64,000 bases of DNA, taken from positions 62,001-126,000 of the forward strand of contig CAJXNC010000001.1 in the NCBI GenBank assembly GCA_913056125.1, written 5' to 3'. The translations under genes were made by a program, and so were the position numbers. Of the stretch, positions 17,580-26,443 are shown one piece after another. The notes beneath the pieces are model-generated. The model did no database searches. It was not told the DNA's origin and was given only the letters and a program-made list of their open reading frames with translations. Origin of the DNA: an uncultured Altererythrobacter sp. (GTDB lineage: Bacteria > Pseudomonadota > Alphaproteobacteria > Sphingomonadales > Sphingomonadaceae). Numbering within the stretch: the first letter of the stretch is position 1; every line of letters begins with the position of its first letter.

Positions 17580-19115
17580 CTAGGATGCATCGCCTGCTGT
17601 CCTGGCAACCGGCTTTCCGGCAATATGGTGATTGTCGATGTTCCGCTTGCGGACCTTGAAACTGTAGAAGTTCCCAATTCGGGTGCGTTTCAGCTTCCTG
17701 ATCAGGAATTCCAGCTTGCTTTCCGGGTTGATCGGCCAATCGAGGAGTTGCGGCCAGAGCTGCCGCACAACCTCTTCGTACAGCCTTCCGGAGACGCGCT
17801 CCTCAATAGGGACAGACTGCATAGCCTCAAGCAAGGCACGACAATTATGCGGGCCGAAGCTCTCGATCGCGAGGTCGTACTGGGCCTGATGGTGGGCCGC
17901 CCAGCGAGAAAGCCGGAACTCCGAGTAGAACAGATCGGACAGGGCATGATCGTACTCCCTGGCCTTGCTCGAAGCTTCCTCGAGCCAGTCCTGGGTTACC
18001 TGTCTTGCCAGGTTGTTGGAGTTCCAGATTGGAAGCAGCGCACCGAGATGATCCGCTGCCGGGACATTCAAATGCTGGAAAAGATTGTCAGCGCCTTGGT
18101 GACCGGTGGTTCTCCAGGAGTTTGCCGGGAGATGCTCCCACCATGCATTGGTAAGCCCTTCGCGATTGAGCGAGGAGATCGTCGTGTTGGCGCGGTAGAC
18201 GCGTTGCAGCCAGGAGGGCAGCGGGGCAGAGGCATTGATGACATTATGCTTCAATCCGAAGTGCTTCAGCATCATACCCGGAATGCGAGTGTCGGCATGG
18301 ATCCGGTAATTCTCGCCCGGTCGGTAGGTGGTATAGTAAAAGCAGTCTGCCGAGACATCCCGGGTGGCAGCAAAGATGATGCGAGAATCCTTTCCCGCAG
18401 TCATGGAGACGGATAGTGGCGAGCGAGCGGCGGCTGCGTTGACCATGCCCCTGAGATATTTGGCGGCCCGTTCCGACGCCGTCTTGATATCCATGACTGC
18501 GCGTGGACGACGCGGCCAATATCGCTCCATCGACGCCTGGTCCAAATCCAGCAGGTGATTGGCGACTAGCTGCCGGCAATCGCGAATTGCCGTGACATGG
18601 AAGGGAAGCCAGGTGTCCCTCGCATAATACTGGCATCTCACGAGTTCGGTAACCTCTTCCGCAACGGGGAGACCAAGCTCTTCGGCAAGCAATGAGGTAT
18701 CCGATGCGCACCAGGTGCCTTCCGAAGTGCGGGTGAAGGCCGCCGTCCGGAAACCGCTGCAATCCTGCAGCAGGACTGTCCTGTCCGGTCCGGCGATCAG
18801 GAGAACCCAGCGTCCCCCAAGGTGTTCCGTCCTTTCAATGATCTCGGTCTCCGAGGAGCAATTGTCAGCCAGGGCCCTGGCAATGTCCGAGTTGCTTCGT
18901 GTCGGCTCGAGTGGATCGAGTATTTCCCCCAGGACTGCGACGCTGAGGAGTTCGCCCTCTGCCAGAGACACGCTCAGATCGGGGTGATGGGCCAGGTAGA
19001 GATGTTTGAATCCCTTCCTTGCAAAGGATGCCGGCGCCCGTTCGGCCTCACGAGGTCCCAGTAGATATTGGCGTCTGTGATGCAGGCGTTCGAAGGATTC
19101 TGGGTCATCGGACAT
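17580..19115 (-). CDS. asparagine-synthase-related protein without glutaminase cysteine
   Basis: 511 aa from the ATG at 19115; an upstream open frame to 19367 is probably not translated. The N-terminal third looks like a reduced Ntn-type domain (GGRWVLLIAG, VLLQDCSGFRTAAF) but lacks a Met-Cys start, so it cannot be a normal glutaminase. The middle has a PP-loop-like TAGKDSRIIF, the ATP-binding site of Asn_synthase domains. Such proteins adenylate carboxylates, for example in lasso peptide or exopolysaccharide work. No peptide precursor or transglutaminase partner is seen here, so its role is open. Confidence 0.7.
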   Translation of the reverse strand: MSDDPESFERLHHRRQYLLGPREAERAPASFARKGFKHLYLAHHPDLSVSLAEGELLSVAVLGEILDPLEPTRSNSDIARALADNCSSETEIIERTEHLGGRWVLLIAGPDRTVLLQDCSGFRTAAFTRTSEGTWCASDTSLLAEELGLPVAEEVTELVRCQYYARDTWLPFHVTAIRDCRQLVANHLLDLDQASMERYWPRRPRAVMDIKTASERAAKYLRGMVNAAAARSPLSVSMTAGKDSRIIFAATRDVSADCFYYTTYRPGENYRIHADTRIPGMMLKHFGLKHNVINASAPLPSWLQRVYRANTTISSLNREGLTNAWWEHLPANSWRTTGHQGADNLFQHLNVPAADHLGALLPIWNSNNLARQVTQDWLEEASSKAREYDHALSDLFYSEFRLSRWAAHHQAQYDLAIESFGPHNCRALLEAMQSVPIEERVSGRLYEEVVRQLWPQLLDWPINPESKLEFLIRKLKRTRIGNFYSFKVRKRNIDNHHIAGKPVARTAGDAS

Positions 19116-19227
19116 GATGGCAGTCTTTCTGGTCAGAGCATTTTTCAGGTTTCTGGTACTTCGCGGTACACAAGAGGGATACCGTGGCCCATGGTTGCGA
19201 GGACAGCTTTCGCCCGGAATTTGAAGG

Positions 19228-19677
19228 TTATGAGGTGCTTGAGCCTGGAGCCCAGCCAGCTGCGGCGAGCGTGAAGCCCGCAAAGTCGAATCCCGGTGCG
19301 ACCACGCAGGAGACCAGCGTATAGCCGTGCTCGCCGCCTTCTGCCGGCATGGCACCCTGCCATTCATGGGGCGCGATCACATGTTGCAGGTGCTCGCCTT
19401 CAGCGATGGCAGGTCCCAGACGCACGCTGCTCACCGGCCCGTCATCGCCCGGTGCCAGCCATAGGTCGAGCGAATCGCCCGCATGCCACAACCAGATTTC
19501 CGCTGCATCGACCTTGTGCCAGTGCGACTTCTGGCCGGCTTCGAGCAAGAAGTGGATCGAGGTGGCGATGGAACGTCCGTCAGATCCGGCTGCGCCGCGC
19601 CACAGCTCCTTGAACCAGCCGCCTTCGGGATGCGGCTGCAGCCCGAGTTGTTCGATAATCTCTCTTGCGTCGGTCAT
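19228..19677 (-). CDS. cupin protein, DUF985 type
   Basis: 149 aa from the ATG at 19677. It has the DUF985/Cupin_5 pattern: HPEGGWFKELWR near residue 17, SIHFLLEAGQKSHWHKVDAAEIW with metal-type His/Glu, and CVVAPGFDFAGF. These small single-domain cupins are common next to unrelated genes and their reaction is not established. It lies 112 bp upstream of the asparagine-synthase-like gene and 8 bp downstream of a small exported protein on the same strand, so the three may form an operon. Confidence 0.85.
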   Translation of the reverse strand: MTDAREIIEQLGLQPHPEGGWFKELWRGAAGSDGRSIATSIHFLLEAGQKSHWHKVDAAEIWLWHAGDSLDLWLAPGDDGPVSSVRLGPAIAEGEHLQHVIAPHEWQGAMPAEGGEHGYTLVSCVVAPGFDFAGFTLAAAGWAPGSSTS

Positions 19678-19685
19678 GTCCGAAG

Positions 19686-20084
19686 TCACTGCGGGCCGAG
19701 ACCGAATTCCTGCCGCTCCCGATTGATATAGGGCCGGCACATCTCGCCGATCTTGAGGATATAGACCGCCACGGGCGAGAACCTCTCATACTGGTCCTCT
19801 TGGTATGCCGCCGTGATCTGAGCGGCGAGGACGGCAGCGGTAACACGGCTTTCGATGAGGCAGCGCGTCCGCCCGCGCTTGGCCAATGCTTCTGTCAGCG
19901 AGTCATCGACGAAGAAATAGTTCAGGCTGTCATTGAGGCCCTGGACGTAGGCGGCCTTTGCTTCAGGAGTGAGCGAAAGCCAGCCTCCGCGCGTATTGAC
20001 GAATCCCTCGGCCTGCGCGGAAACAGCAAAGCCGAGACTAAGCAGCAATGCGATTGCCCATCTGAAGCCCCTGATAAATCCCAT
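19686..20084 (-). CDS. small exported protein, unknown function
   Basis: 132 aa from the ATG at 20084, preceded by AAGGA. Signal peptide to about residue 25 (VSAQA-E). The mature part is helical with two cysteines (RTRCLIES and GEMCRPY) and the pattern WLSLTPEAKAAYVQGLNDS, loosely like Rap1a/Tai-type immunity proteins; that resemblance is weak. It opens a possible operon with the cupin and asparagine-synthase-like genes. Confidence 0.6.
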   Translation of the reverse strand: MGFIRGFRWAIALLLSLGFAVSAQAEGFVNTRGGWLSLTPEAKAAYVQGLNDSLNYFFVDDSLTEALAKRGRTRCLIESRVTAAVLAAQITAAYQEDQYERFSPVAVYILKIGEMCRPYINRERQEFGLGPQ

Positions 20085-20488
20085 CTTTACTGTCCTTATT
20101 GACCCTGCGGCGCAAATATCGATCTTCACGGCATCCCACGTAGCGTGGCCCCATTTCAAGAAGTTGTTCTATTTCAATCCTTCCTTTCCCTCGTTCCTTG
20201 ACAATGGTAAACACCGGGTCAACCTTACTGGTTACGTGATCTTTACGGGACGATTCGTTCTGCGGTAGGTTTTGGAACCGCCGAGTGGGGCGTAAGGTTC
20301 AGTAGGGACTACCGGATGGTGGCTTGGGGAAAATTGGGGAGACAGGGGCTTTAGCGAAATTTGATTTGCCGGAGCATTCGGCACGTCGGCCTTGGTAGCT
20401 GGGTCGTGTCATTTCTGCGCAAGATACCTCATCCATTGAGCGAGTTACGGGAAAGTGGGCCTTGGGGTCCGTGAATTTGGAGATTGAG
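20085..20488. other. 404-bp intergenic region between divergent genes
   Basis: Lies between the reverse gene ending its upstream side at 20084 and the adhesin gene at 20489. AT-richer than its surroundings in the 20160-20250 part, as expected for two divergent promoters. No reading frame with convincing codon use and no clear operator is seen. Confidence 0.4.
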
Positions 20489-22609
20489 ATGAAGAGCGTC
20501 AAATTTAGCATCATGTGCGGTACGGCATTGTCGGTCATTGCCTTTGCTGCGCCGGCCAATGCGCAGATCACGATTGGTCCCGACCCAATCGAGGTGAATG
20601 ACGGTGGTACGCCGAGCACTCCTAATGCGGGTGGCAACCTCAACACGAATGGCGAAAATATTACCATGGGTGGCGGCAATATCAGTACCCAAGGTGGTAA
20701 CATCTTCACCTCCGGCGGCGACATTGGCACTAATGGCGGCGAGCTGTTCACTGGCGGTGGCAACTTTGGCACCAATGGTGGCAATATCGACTCCTCGGGT
20801 GGTTTCATTAGCAGCGACGGTGGCTATATCAGCACCTTGGGCGGTGAGCTGCGCACGGTCGGAGGCGATCTTAGCCTGGATGGCGGTTCCATTACCGCCG
20901 CGGACACGATTGGCGGTTCCGCTGGCAGTGTAACGATCCAGTCGAACACTCTTGGCACTGCCAGCACTCTCACTGTGTCGGATACCGGCATTACGTTGCA
21001 TGGCGGCACCACTTCTACCGATGTCGTGATCGACAACAACGGTATTCTGGTGACCGATTCGACCAACGGCCAGACCTTCCAGCTGGATGATTCGGGCAAC
21101 GGCACCTTCGCCGGCAACGTCGATGCAGTTGACGTCAATGCCAGCGGCAATGTCACGGCTACCGGAGATGTGTCGGGCACGAATGGCACCTTCACCGGCA
21201 CGGTGAGCGGCGCTACCGGCAGCTTCACTACCGTTGATGCGACTACCGGCAACATCACCACGGTCAATTCGACCACCGGCAACATCACCACGGTCAATTC
21301 GACCACCGGTAACATCACCAACGTCAACTCGACCACCATCGTGAACAGCGGCAATGTCGGTACGGCAACCCTGACCACGACCGGCGATGCCAGCGTCGGC
21401 GGCGCTCTTGCTGTGACGGGTGCGACCACCACAAATGGTATCACCAACACCGGCGACATCGCTACCGACACGCTGACCACCACGGGTGACGTAAGCGTCG
21501 GCGGCGATCTCGACATGAACGGCAACGACATCAACAATGTCGGCACGATCAACGCCTCGACCGGCAATATCGGCACCGTCAACGCCGGCACGGTCAACAC
21601 CAATACCGTGAACGCGGGTGCGGTGAATGCCACCACGGCGACGATCGGCACAGTGAACGCCACGACGGTCAATTCCGACACCGGCAATTTCGGTACGGTC
21701 AATGCGACCACCGGCAACATCGCAACCGTCAATGCCGATACGGTCAACTCGACCACTGCCAACCACGGCACGGTCAATGCCGATGTCGCGAATGTCGGCG
21801 TGGTGAACTCGACCACGGTGAATGCCTCGACCGGCAATATCACTACGGTCAACTCGACCACGATCAACAACACCGGCGATGCCACGATCGGTGGTGACCT
21901 CGGTGTGACCGGCACCACGACCACCACCAACTTGGTCGCAACCGACGCCACGGTGAACAACACGCTGACCGTTGGCGGCCTCACTTCGGCGAACGGCGGC
22001 ATCGTGACGAACGGTGCATCCATCAATGCCGGTTCGGGTGCGATCTCGACCACCGGTGCAGTCAGCGCGGGCACTCTGGGTGTTACCGGCGGTGCCACGA
22101 TTGGTGCCGACCTCGCTGTGGGCGGTAACATCTCGGCCGACGGTTCGGTCTCCTCGGTCGGCGGTTTCTCGACCACCGATGGCGACATTGTCACCGTCAA
22201 TGGCGACGTTTCGGCTGGCGGTATCACGCTCGACAGCTCGACCGGTCGCGTCACCGGCGTTGCTGCCGGTGTGGACCCGACCGATGCGGTCAACCTCGGC
22301 CAGCTGAACTCGGCTGTGAGCACGCTCAACGCACGTATCGACGGTATCGAGAGCCGCGTTGTGGACCTCGAGTTCCAGAACAAGCAGGCCTTCCAGGGTA
22401 TTGCGATGGCATTCGCCCAGAATGCTGCTCCGCTTAACCTCGACAATGGTGAAGGCGGTATCGCCCTCGGTGCCGGCGTCTTCGAAGGCGAATATGCCGG
22501 TTCGTTCCGTGCCGGCTTCGTCACCGAAAGCGGCTTCGGCATTGGCGCCAATGTCGGCTTCTCCGAAGATGCCGTTGGCGGCGGCGTGGGTGCCAGCATC
22601 AAGTTCTGA
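20489..22609 (+). CDS. trimeric autotransporter adhesin (YadA anchor)
   Basis: 706 aa from the ATG at 20489 after GGAGATTGAG; signal peptide ends NAQ at about residue 25. The C-terminal 78 residues are a YadA-type beta-barrel anchor (GIAMAFAQNAAPL ... GVGASIKF), preceded near residue 600 by the neck motif DAVNLGQL and a short coiled coil (NARIDGIESRVVDLE). The passenger is unusual: first Gly-rich repeats of about seven residues (GGNIxTxGG), then many copies of TGNITTVNS/TVNATT-like units, with almost no Lys, Arg, Glu or aromatic residues. It would be exported by Sec and displayed as a trimer on the cell surface, for adhesion or aggregation. It is monocistronic, with a strong terminator after it. 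Confidence 0.9.
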   Translation: MKSVKFSIMCGTALSVIAFAAPANAQITIGPDPIEVNDGGTPSTPNAGGNLNTNGENITMGGGNISTQGGNIFTSGGDIGTNGGELFTGGGNFGTNGGNIDSSGGFISSDGGYISTLGGELRTVGGDLSLDGGSITAADTIGGSAGSVTIQSNTLGTASTLTVSDTGITLHGGTTSTDVVIDNNGILVTDSTNGQTFQLDDSGNGTFAGNVDAVDVNASGNVTATGDVSGTNGTFTGTVSGATGSFTTVDATTGNITTVNSTTGNITTVNSTTGNITNVNSTTIVNSGNVGTATLTTTGDASVGGALAVTGATTTNGITNTGDIATDTLTTTGDVSVGGDLDMNGNDINNVGTINASTGNIGTVNAGTVNTNTVNAGAVNATTATIGTVNATTVNSDTGNFGTVNATTGNIATVNADTVNSTTANHGTVNADVANVGVVNSTTVNASTGNITTVNSTTINNTGDATIGGDLGVTGTTTTTNLVATDATVNNTLTVGGLTSANGGIVTNGASINAGSGAISTTGAVSAGTLGVTGGATIGADLAVGGNISADGSVSSVGGFSTTDGDIVTVNGDVSAGGITLDSSTGRVTGVAAGVDPTDAVNLGQLNSAVSTLNARIDGIESRVVDLEFQNKQAFQGIAMAFAQNAAPLNLDNGEGGIALGAGVFEGEYAGSFRAGFVTESGFGIGANVGFSEDAVGGGVGASIKF
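21241..21330 (+). repeat. 30-bp tandem repeat, three units, in the adhesin gene
   Basis: Units at 21241, 21271 and 21301 encode TTGNITTVNS-type decapeptides. Units 1 and 2 differ at one base and unit 3 at four. Copy-number change here would keep the frame and lengthen or shorten the stalk. Confidence 0.85.
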
Positions 22610-22640
22610 TCCGCTCAGCGGTTCAGCTTTGAACAAACGG

Positions 22641-22668
22641 CCGGCGGTCCTCTTGCGAGGGCCGCCGG
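22641..22668 (+). terminator. intrinsic terminator after the adhesin gene
   Basis: CCGGCGGTCCTC, loop TTGC, GAGGGCCGCCGG: a 12-bp stem with one mismatch, followed by TTGTCTATT. Confidence 0.8.
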
Positions 22669-22753
22669 TTGTCTATTGGGGGAAGCGGCCTAACTGGAGT
22701 AGCTTGTCGCCGAAGGCAATTGCCGCGCCTGCCAAGTCTGAAGGATCCCCTGC

Positions 22754-23998
22754 GTGAAGAACAAGACCCTTGCCCTGATCGCCTTGGCCCTTGCCGTACC
22801 TGCACGGGCTGAAACGGCAGAGGAAGTCGCCGAGGCCGCGCTTGAGGCGATGCCGGTGTGGGACGGGCACAACGATGTTCCGATGCAGTTGCGCTTCCGT
22901 TTCGGAAACAGGATCGGTGGCTTCACCTTTGTCGATACATCCTTCACTGCCGATAACCCGCGTGGGGCCATGCAGACAGACCTTGTGCGGCTGCGCGAAG
23001 GGCATGTCGGTGCGCAATTCTGGTCGATCTTTGTGCCGACCTCCATGCCCGAGCCGGAAGCTGCGGTCGCAGCACTCGAGCAGATCGACGTAACCAAGCG
23101 GCTTGTGGCCGCCAATGCCGACGAGATGGCATTTGTGGCTACTGCAGACGAGGTCGCGGCGGCGATGTCACAAGGCAAGATTGCCTCGCTGATGGGTATC
23201 GAAGGTGGGCATCATATTGCCAACAGCCTCGCTGTGCTGCGGCAGATGTATGCGCTGGGCGTGCGCTACATGACGCTGACCCATTCGGCCAATGTGGCAT
23301 GGGCAGACAGCGCTGACGGAGTGCCGGTAAACGGCGGCCTCTCCGACTTCGGACGCGATGTGGTGCGCGAGATGAACCGATTGGGCATGATCGTCGATCT
23401 CAGCCACGTCAGTGCAGACACCATGCGCGATGCGATCGAGACATCTGCCGCGCCGGTGATCTTCAGCCATTCGAGCGCTCGTGGGCTGGTCAACGAATCG
23501 CGTAATGTTCCAGATGATGTGCTGGTCAGCCTGAAGGACAATGGCGGCATCGTGATGGTGACCCCGGTCGCGGGCTATATCAGCACGGCGAAGAACGATT
23601 GGCTGGGGGATCGCGCAGGTGAGCAGGCGCGGCTGGAATGGCAATGGCAGGGCCAGCCCGACCGGGTGAGCGAAGGCATGCAGGCATGGCTGACTACTCA
23701 TCCCGAGCCGGTCGCGACGGTAGCGGACCTTGCCGACCATATCGATCACATCCGCGCAGTGGCGGGAATCGATCACATCGGCATTGGCGGAGATTACGAT
23801 GGCTGGACCGATTTCGCCGAGGGACTGGGCGATGTCTCAACCTATCCGGCCCTTTTCACCGAGCTGGCCCGGCGCGGCTACACGCAGGAAGAGCTCGAGA
23901 AGATCTCCGGTCGTAACATGATGCGCGTTCTGCGCGCGGTCGAAGCCTATGCAGCAAGCCAGGCGGGAATGCCGCCTGTCGAAAGCTCTAACAGCTGA
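22754..23998 (+). CDS. exported membrane-dipeptidase family (M19) peptidase
   Basis: 414 aa, GTG start at 22754 after AAGGATC. Signal peptide to about residue 19 (VPARA-E). Renal-dipeptidase-type dizinc site: DGHNDVP (His-x-Asp) near residue 37, Glu in MGIEGGHH, His in LSHVSADT and FSHSSARG, and IGIGGDYDG late in the chain. It would hydrolyse dipeptides, possibly with D-residues, in the periplasm. It is convergent with the small DUF3008 gene and stands alone after the adhesin terminator. Confidence 0.9.
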   Translation: MKNKTLALIALALAVPARAETAEEVAEAALEAMPVWDGHNDVPMQLRFRFGNRIGGFTFVDTSFTADNPRGAMQTDLVRLREGHVGAQFWSIFVPTSMPEPEAAVAALEQIDVTKRLVAANADEMAFVATADEVAAAMSQGKIASLMGIEGGHHIANSLAVLRQMYALGVRYMTLTHSANVAWADSADGVPVNGGLSDFGRDVVREMNRLGMIVDLSHVSADTMRDAIETSAAPVIFSHSSARGLVNESRNVPDDVLVSLKDNGGIVMVTPVAGYISTAKNDWLGDRAGEQARLEWQWQGQPDRVSEGMQAWLTTHPEPVATVADLADHIDHIRAVAGIDHIGIGGDYDGWTDFAEGLGDVSTYPALFTELARRGYTQEELEKISGRNMMRVLRAVEAYAASQAGMPPVESSNS

Positions 23999-24181
23999 TC
24001 AGGCCGCGTGCTCGGGCAATCCGGTACGGTCCGTAGATGCAAGGTCTTCGAGTTCTTGCTCGGACATTGAATCGTACATTTCCTTCGAAGCGCCTTCGAG
24101 CTCGCTGACCTTTGCTTCGCCGCGCTTGGCTGCAAGCGCCGCACCGGCGGCCCTTTGCTGTGCTTTCGATTTAGCTGGCAT
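23999..24181 (-). CDS. DUF3008 family small protein
   Basis: 60 aa from the ATG at 24181. The start MPAKSKAQQRAAGAALAAKR and the later SKEMYDSMSEQELEDLAST are the hallmark of DUF3008, a short basic-then-acidic family widespread in Proteobacteria without a known role. No membrane segment. A longer frame from 24202 lacks family support at its N-terminus. Confidence 0.88.
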   Translation of the reverse strand: MPAKSKAQQRAAGAALAAKRGEAKVSELEGASKEMYDSMSEQELEDLASTDRTGLPEHAA

Positions 24182-24202
24182 GGCTCGTAATTTCCGGTTC
24201 AA

Positions 24203-24385
24203 TCAGCTGATGGCTGGTACGATCCACACGGCGGACAGGATGGTGACCGCCAGTATCAGGCTGGCACCCAGCACCCAGCGCACCACTCCTTCCTTGGAGC
24301 CGGCGCTTGCCTCGGTTTCCTCGATGTGAACTTCGTCGCCTTTGCGTTCCATGATCATTGCTTTCGTAGAATCGACTTGGGTCAT
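24203..24385 (-). CDS. small single-span membrane protein, unknown
   Basis: 60 aa. An acidic N-terminal half (KGDEVHIEETEASAG) is followed by one hydrophobic helix (VLGASLILAVTILSAVWIV) at the C-terminus, so it is probably a tail-anchored inner-membrane protein. It ends 21 bp upstream of the DUF3008 gene on the same strand. No family recognised; an internal start is possible. Confidence 0.5.
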   Translation of the reverse strand: MTQVDSTKAMIMERKGDEVHIEETEASAGSKEGVVRWVLGASLILAVTILSAVWIVPAIS

Positions 24386-24457
24386 GCCAAATCTACGAAG
24401 CGCGCAGAGGAATGTTCCGCCTCCGGAGGACGGGCTTTGGTCTGTAGTGAGCCGGGA

Positions 24458-25297
24458 TCAGTCGCGCAGCAGGTCGTTAATTCCGGTCTTGGAGCGCGTC
24501 TGCGCATCGACCGTTTTCACGATCACAGCGCAATAGAGGCTGGGTCCGGGCGATCCGTCGGGCAGCGGCTTACCGGGCATGGCGCCGGGCACGACGACTG
24601 CATAGGGTGGAACCTTGCCCATGTGCACTTCGCCGGTCGCTCGATCGACGATCTTGGTCGATGCGCCGAGATAGACTCCCATCGACAGCACCGCGCCTTC
24701 ACCCACGATCACGCCCTCGGCAACTTCACTGCGGGCGCCGATAAAGGCCCCGTCGCCGATCACGACCGGTCCGGCCTGCATGGGTTCGAGCACGCCGCCG
24801 ATTCCTGCACCGCCGGAAATGTGCACGTTCTTGCCGATCTGCGCGCAGGAGCCGACGGTGGCCCAGGTATCGACCATGGTCCCTTCATCGACATAGGCGC
24901 CGATATTCACGAAGCTGGGCATCAGCACCACGTTCTTGCCGATGAAGCTGCCCTGCCGAGCTACGGCGCCGGGAACTACGCGGAAGCCGGCTTCCCTGAA
25001 GCGGTTGGCGCCCCATCCGGCAAACTTGCTCGGGACCTTGTCGAAGCCGGGTGCGCCTGCTGCGCCGAAATCGACTACCTCATTGTCGTTGAGACGGAAG
25101 GAAAGCAGCACGGCCTTCTTGAGCCACTGATTGACGGTCCAGCCGCCATTGCCGTCGGGCTCGGCCACGCGGGCCGTGCCGCTGTCGAGCAGGGCCAAAG
25201 CCGCCTCGACATGCGCGCGCACATCGCTGCTCGCGGGCGTTACGCTGTCACGCGCTTCCCAAGCCTCTTCGATGGCGGTCTCAAGATCGGCACTCAT
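24458..25297 (-). CDS. dapD: 2,3,4,5-tetrahydropyridine-2,6-dicarboxylate N-succinyltransferase
   Basis: 279 aa, as usual for DapD. It transfers succinyl from succinyl-CoA to tetrahydrodipicolinate in lysine and diaminopimelate synthesis, in the cytosol. The protein shows the helical N-terminal domain, the conserved [26 protein letters not shown] segment of the left-handed hexapeptide helix (split here for length: [14 protein letters not shown] and [12 protein letters not shown]), and the C-terminal [12 protein letters not shown] at 25297 is preferred over 25306 because AGGGGA is 8 bp before it. Confidence 0.96.
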   Translation of the reverse strand: MSADLETAIEEAWEARDSVTPASSDVRAHVEAALALLDSGTARVAEPDGNGGWTVNQWLKKAVLLSFRLNDNEVVDFGAAGAPGFDKVPSKFAGWGANRFREAGFRVVPGAVARQGSFIGKNVVLMPSFVNIGAYVDEGTMVDTWATVGSCAQIGKNVHISGGAGIGGVLEPMQAGPVVIGDGAFIGARSEVAEGVIVGEGAVLSMGVYLGASTKIVDRATGEVHMGKVPPYAVVVPGAMPGKPLPDGSPGPSLYCAVIVKTVDAQTRSKTGINDLLRD

Positions 25298-25381
25298 TGG
25301 CGGCATCCCCTGCTTGTAACTTGCTGTCCAGCGCCGCTAGCTTGCCATTGGAGGCGGGGCAAGGGGAGAAGGGCGCTCGCT

Positions 25382-26020
25382 TCAGCTCATCAGGTCGCGG
25401 GCAAAGCCGATCAGCCCGGTCTGGCGCACACGTCTGAGGCGCTCGGCATGCAGGATCGTTTGCACCTTGGCGAAGCACGCCTCCACGTCGTCATTGACCA
25501 CGACATAATCATAGCCGTCCCAATGGCTGATTTCCGAGCGTGCGCGGTCCATGCGTCCCTGGATTACCTCCTCGCTATCGGTCCCGCGCGACCGCAGGCG
25601 ATGTTCGAGTTCGGCGATACTCGGAGGCAGGAGGAAGACCGAAACGACATCCGCACCGGCCCGCTGTGAGAGCTGTTGCGCGCCCTGCCAGTCGACATCG
25701 AAGAGGAAATCCTGCCCTTGCTCGAGGCCCTGCGTCACCTGCGCGCGCGGCGTGCCGTAGAGATTGCCGAACACTTCGGCCCATTCGAGAAAGGCATCCT
25801 CCGCCACGCGGGAGCGGAAGTTCTCGGTATCGGTGAAGTGATAGTCCTTGCCGTCGACCTCGCCGGGCCGGATGCCGCGCGTCGTAACGGAGACGGACAT
25901 GGCGAGTCCGCCTTCCTCTGCTGTCAGCAGCTTGCGCGCAATCGTGGTCTTGCCAGCCCCCGAGGGAGAGGAAAGGATGAACATCAGTCCGCGGCGCGGG
26001 AGGTCTCTGGAATCGGCCAT
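25382..26020 (-). CDS. gmk: guanylate kinase
   Basis: 212 aa from the ATG at 26020; the family is about 205-210 aa. It phosphorylates GMP to GDP with ATP. P-loop SSPSGAGKTT (residues 17-26), the GMP-binding SVSVTTRGIRPGEVDGKDYHF, and FDVDWQGAQQL are all present. A longer frame to 26125 overlaps nothing useful and has no ribosome site. dapD follows on the same strand after about 85 bp. Confidence 0.96.
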   Translation of the reverse strand: MADSRDLPRRGLMFILSSPSGAGKTTIARKLLTAEEGGLAMSVSVTTRGIRPGEVDGKDYHFTDTENFRSRVAEDAFLEWAEVFGNLYGTPRAQVTQGLEQGQDFLFDVDWQGAQQLSQRAGADVVSVFLLPPSIAELEHRLRSRGTDSEEVIQGRMDRARSEISHWDGYDYVVVNDDVEACFAKVQTILHAERLRRVRQTGLIGFARDLMS

Positions 26021-26051
26021 GAGCGCTTCTGGCGCATGGCGGCGTGCTTGA

Positions 26052-26432
26052 TCAAGTGTCGGAGCTGTCGCTTTCCAGTGCTGCGGATCGCTTCCCCCTG
26101 GCGCGCCGCGCCTTCCCGCGTTCATACAGCGTCCTGGCGATCAATCCGGTGCCGACCAGCGCCGCGCCGGGGACCGAACTGGTGGCGACACGCGAAACAG
26201 CAACGGCCGTCAGCGTGCTGCTGGCGGACTTGTTGCGCATGACTTGTTGCGCAGTTTCCTTGCCGTAGCGTCCCTTGAGGATGCGCTTCTCCACAAAGCG
26301 ACGCAGGAATGTTGTGCCGATGCGCATGACAAGGTCGGCCATCAGCAAGTTTGTTTCAGGATCGGTTGCCGGCTGCAGGGCAGTATCGGGGGCTGGCTCG
26401 ACCTGGTTGCGACGCCGCTTGCCCCTTGCCAT
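26052..26432 (-). CDS. hypothetical protein with basic ends
   Basis: 126 aa. Very basic N-terminus (MARGKRRRN), a central segment LVMRIGTTFLRRFVEKRILKGRYG, a weakly hydrophobic stretch (SSVPGAALVGTGLIARTLYE) and a basic tail. It lies between sspB and gmk on the same strand with gaps of about 11 and 31 bp, so it is likely transcribed with them. No family recognised; codon use is like its neighbours, so I take it as real. Confidence 0.6.
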   Translation of the reverse strand: MARGKRRRNQVEPAPDTALQPATDPETNLLMADLVMRIGTTFLRRFVEKRILKGRYGKETAQQVMRNKSASSTLTAVAVSRVATSSVPGAALVGTGLIARTLYERGKARRARGKRSAALESDSSDT

Positions 26433-26443
26433 CGCCGTGCCGC

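Noticed and set aside
17580-19740. Lasso-peptide biosynthesis cluster
   Set aside because: Only the asparagine-synthase-like gene is present; no transglutaminase-like leader protease, transporter or precursor was found in the flanks.
20429-22636. 735-codon reverse-strand frame across the adhesin gene
   Set aside because: Low-complexity complement of the repeat-rich passenger; the forward strand has the YadA anchor and a terminator.
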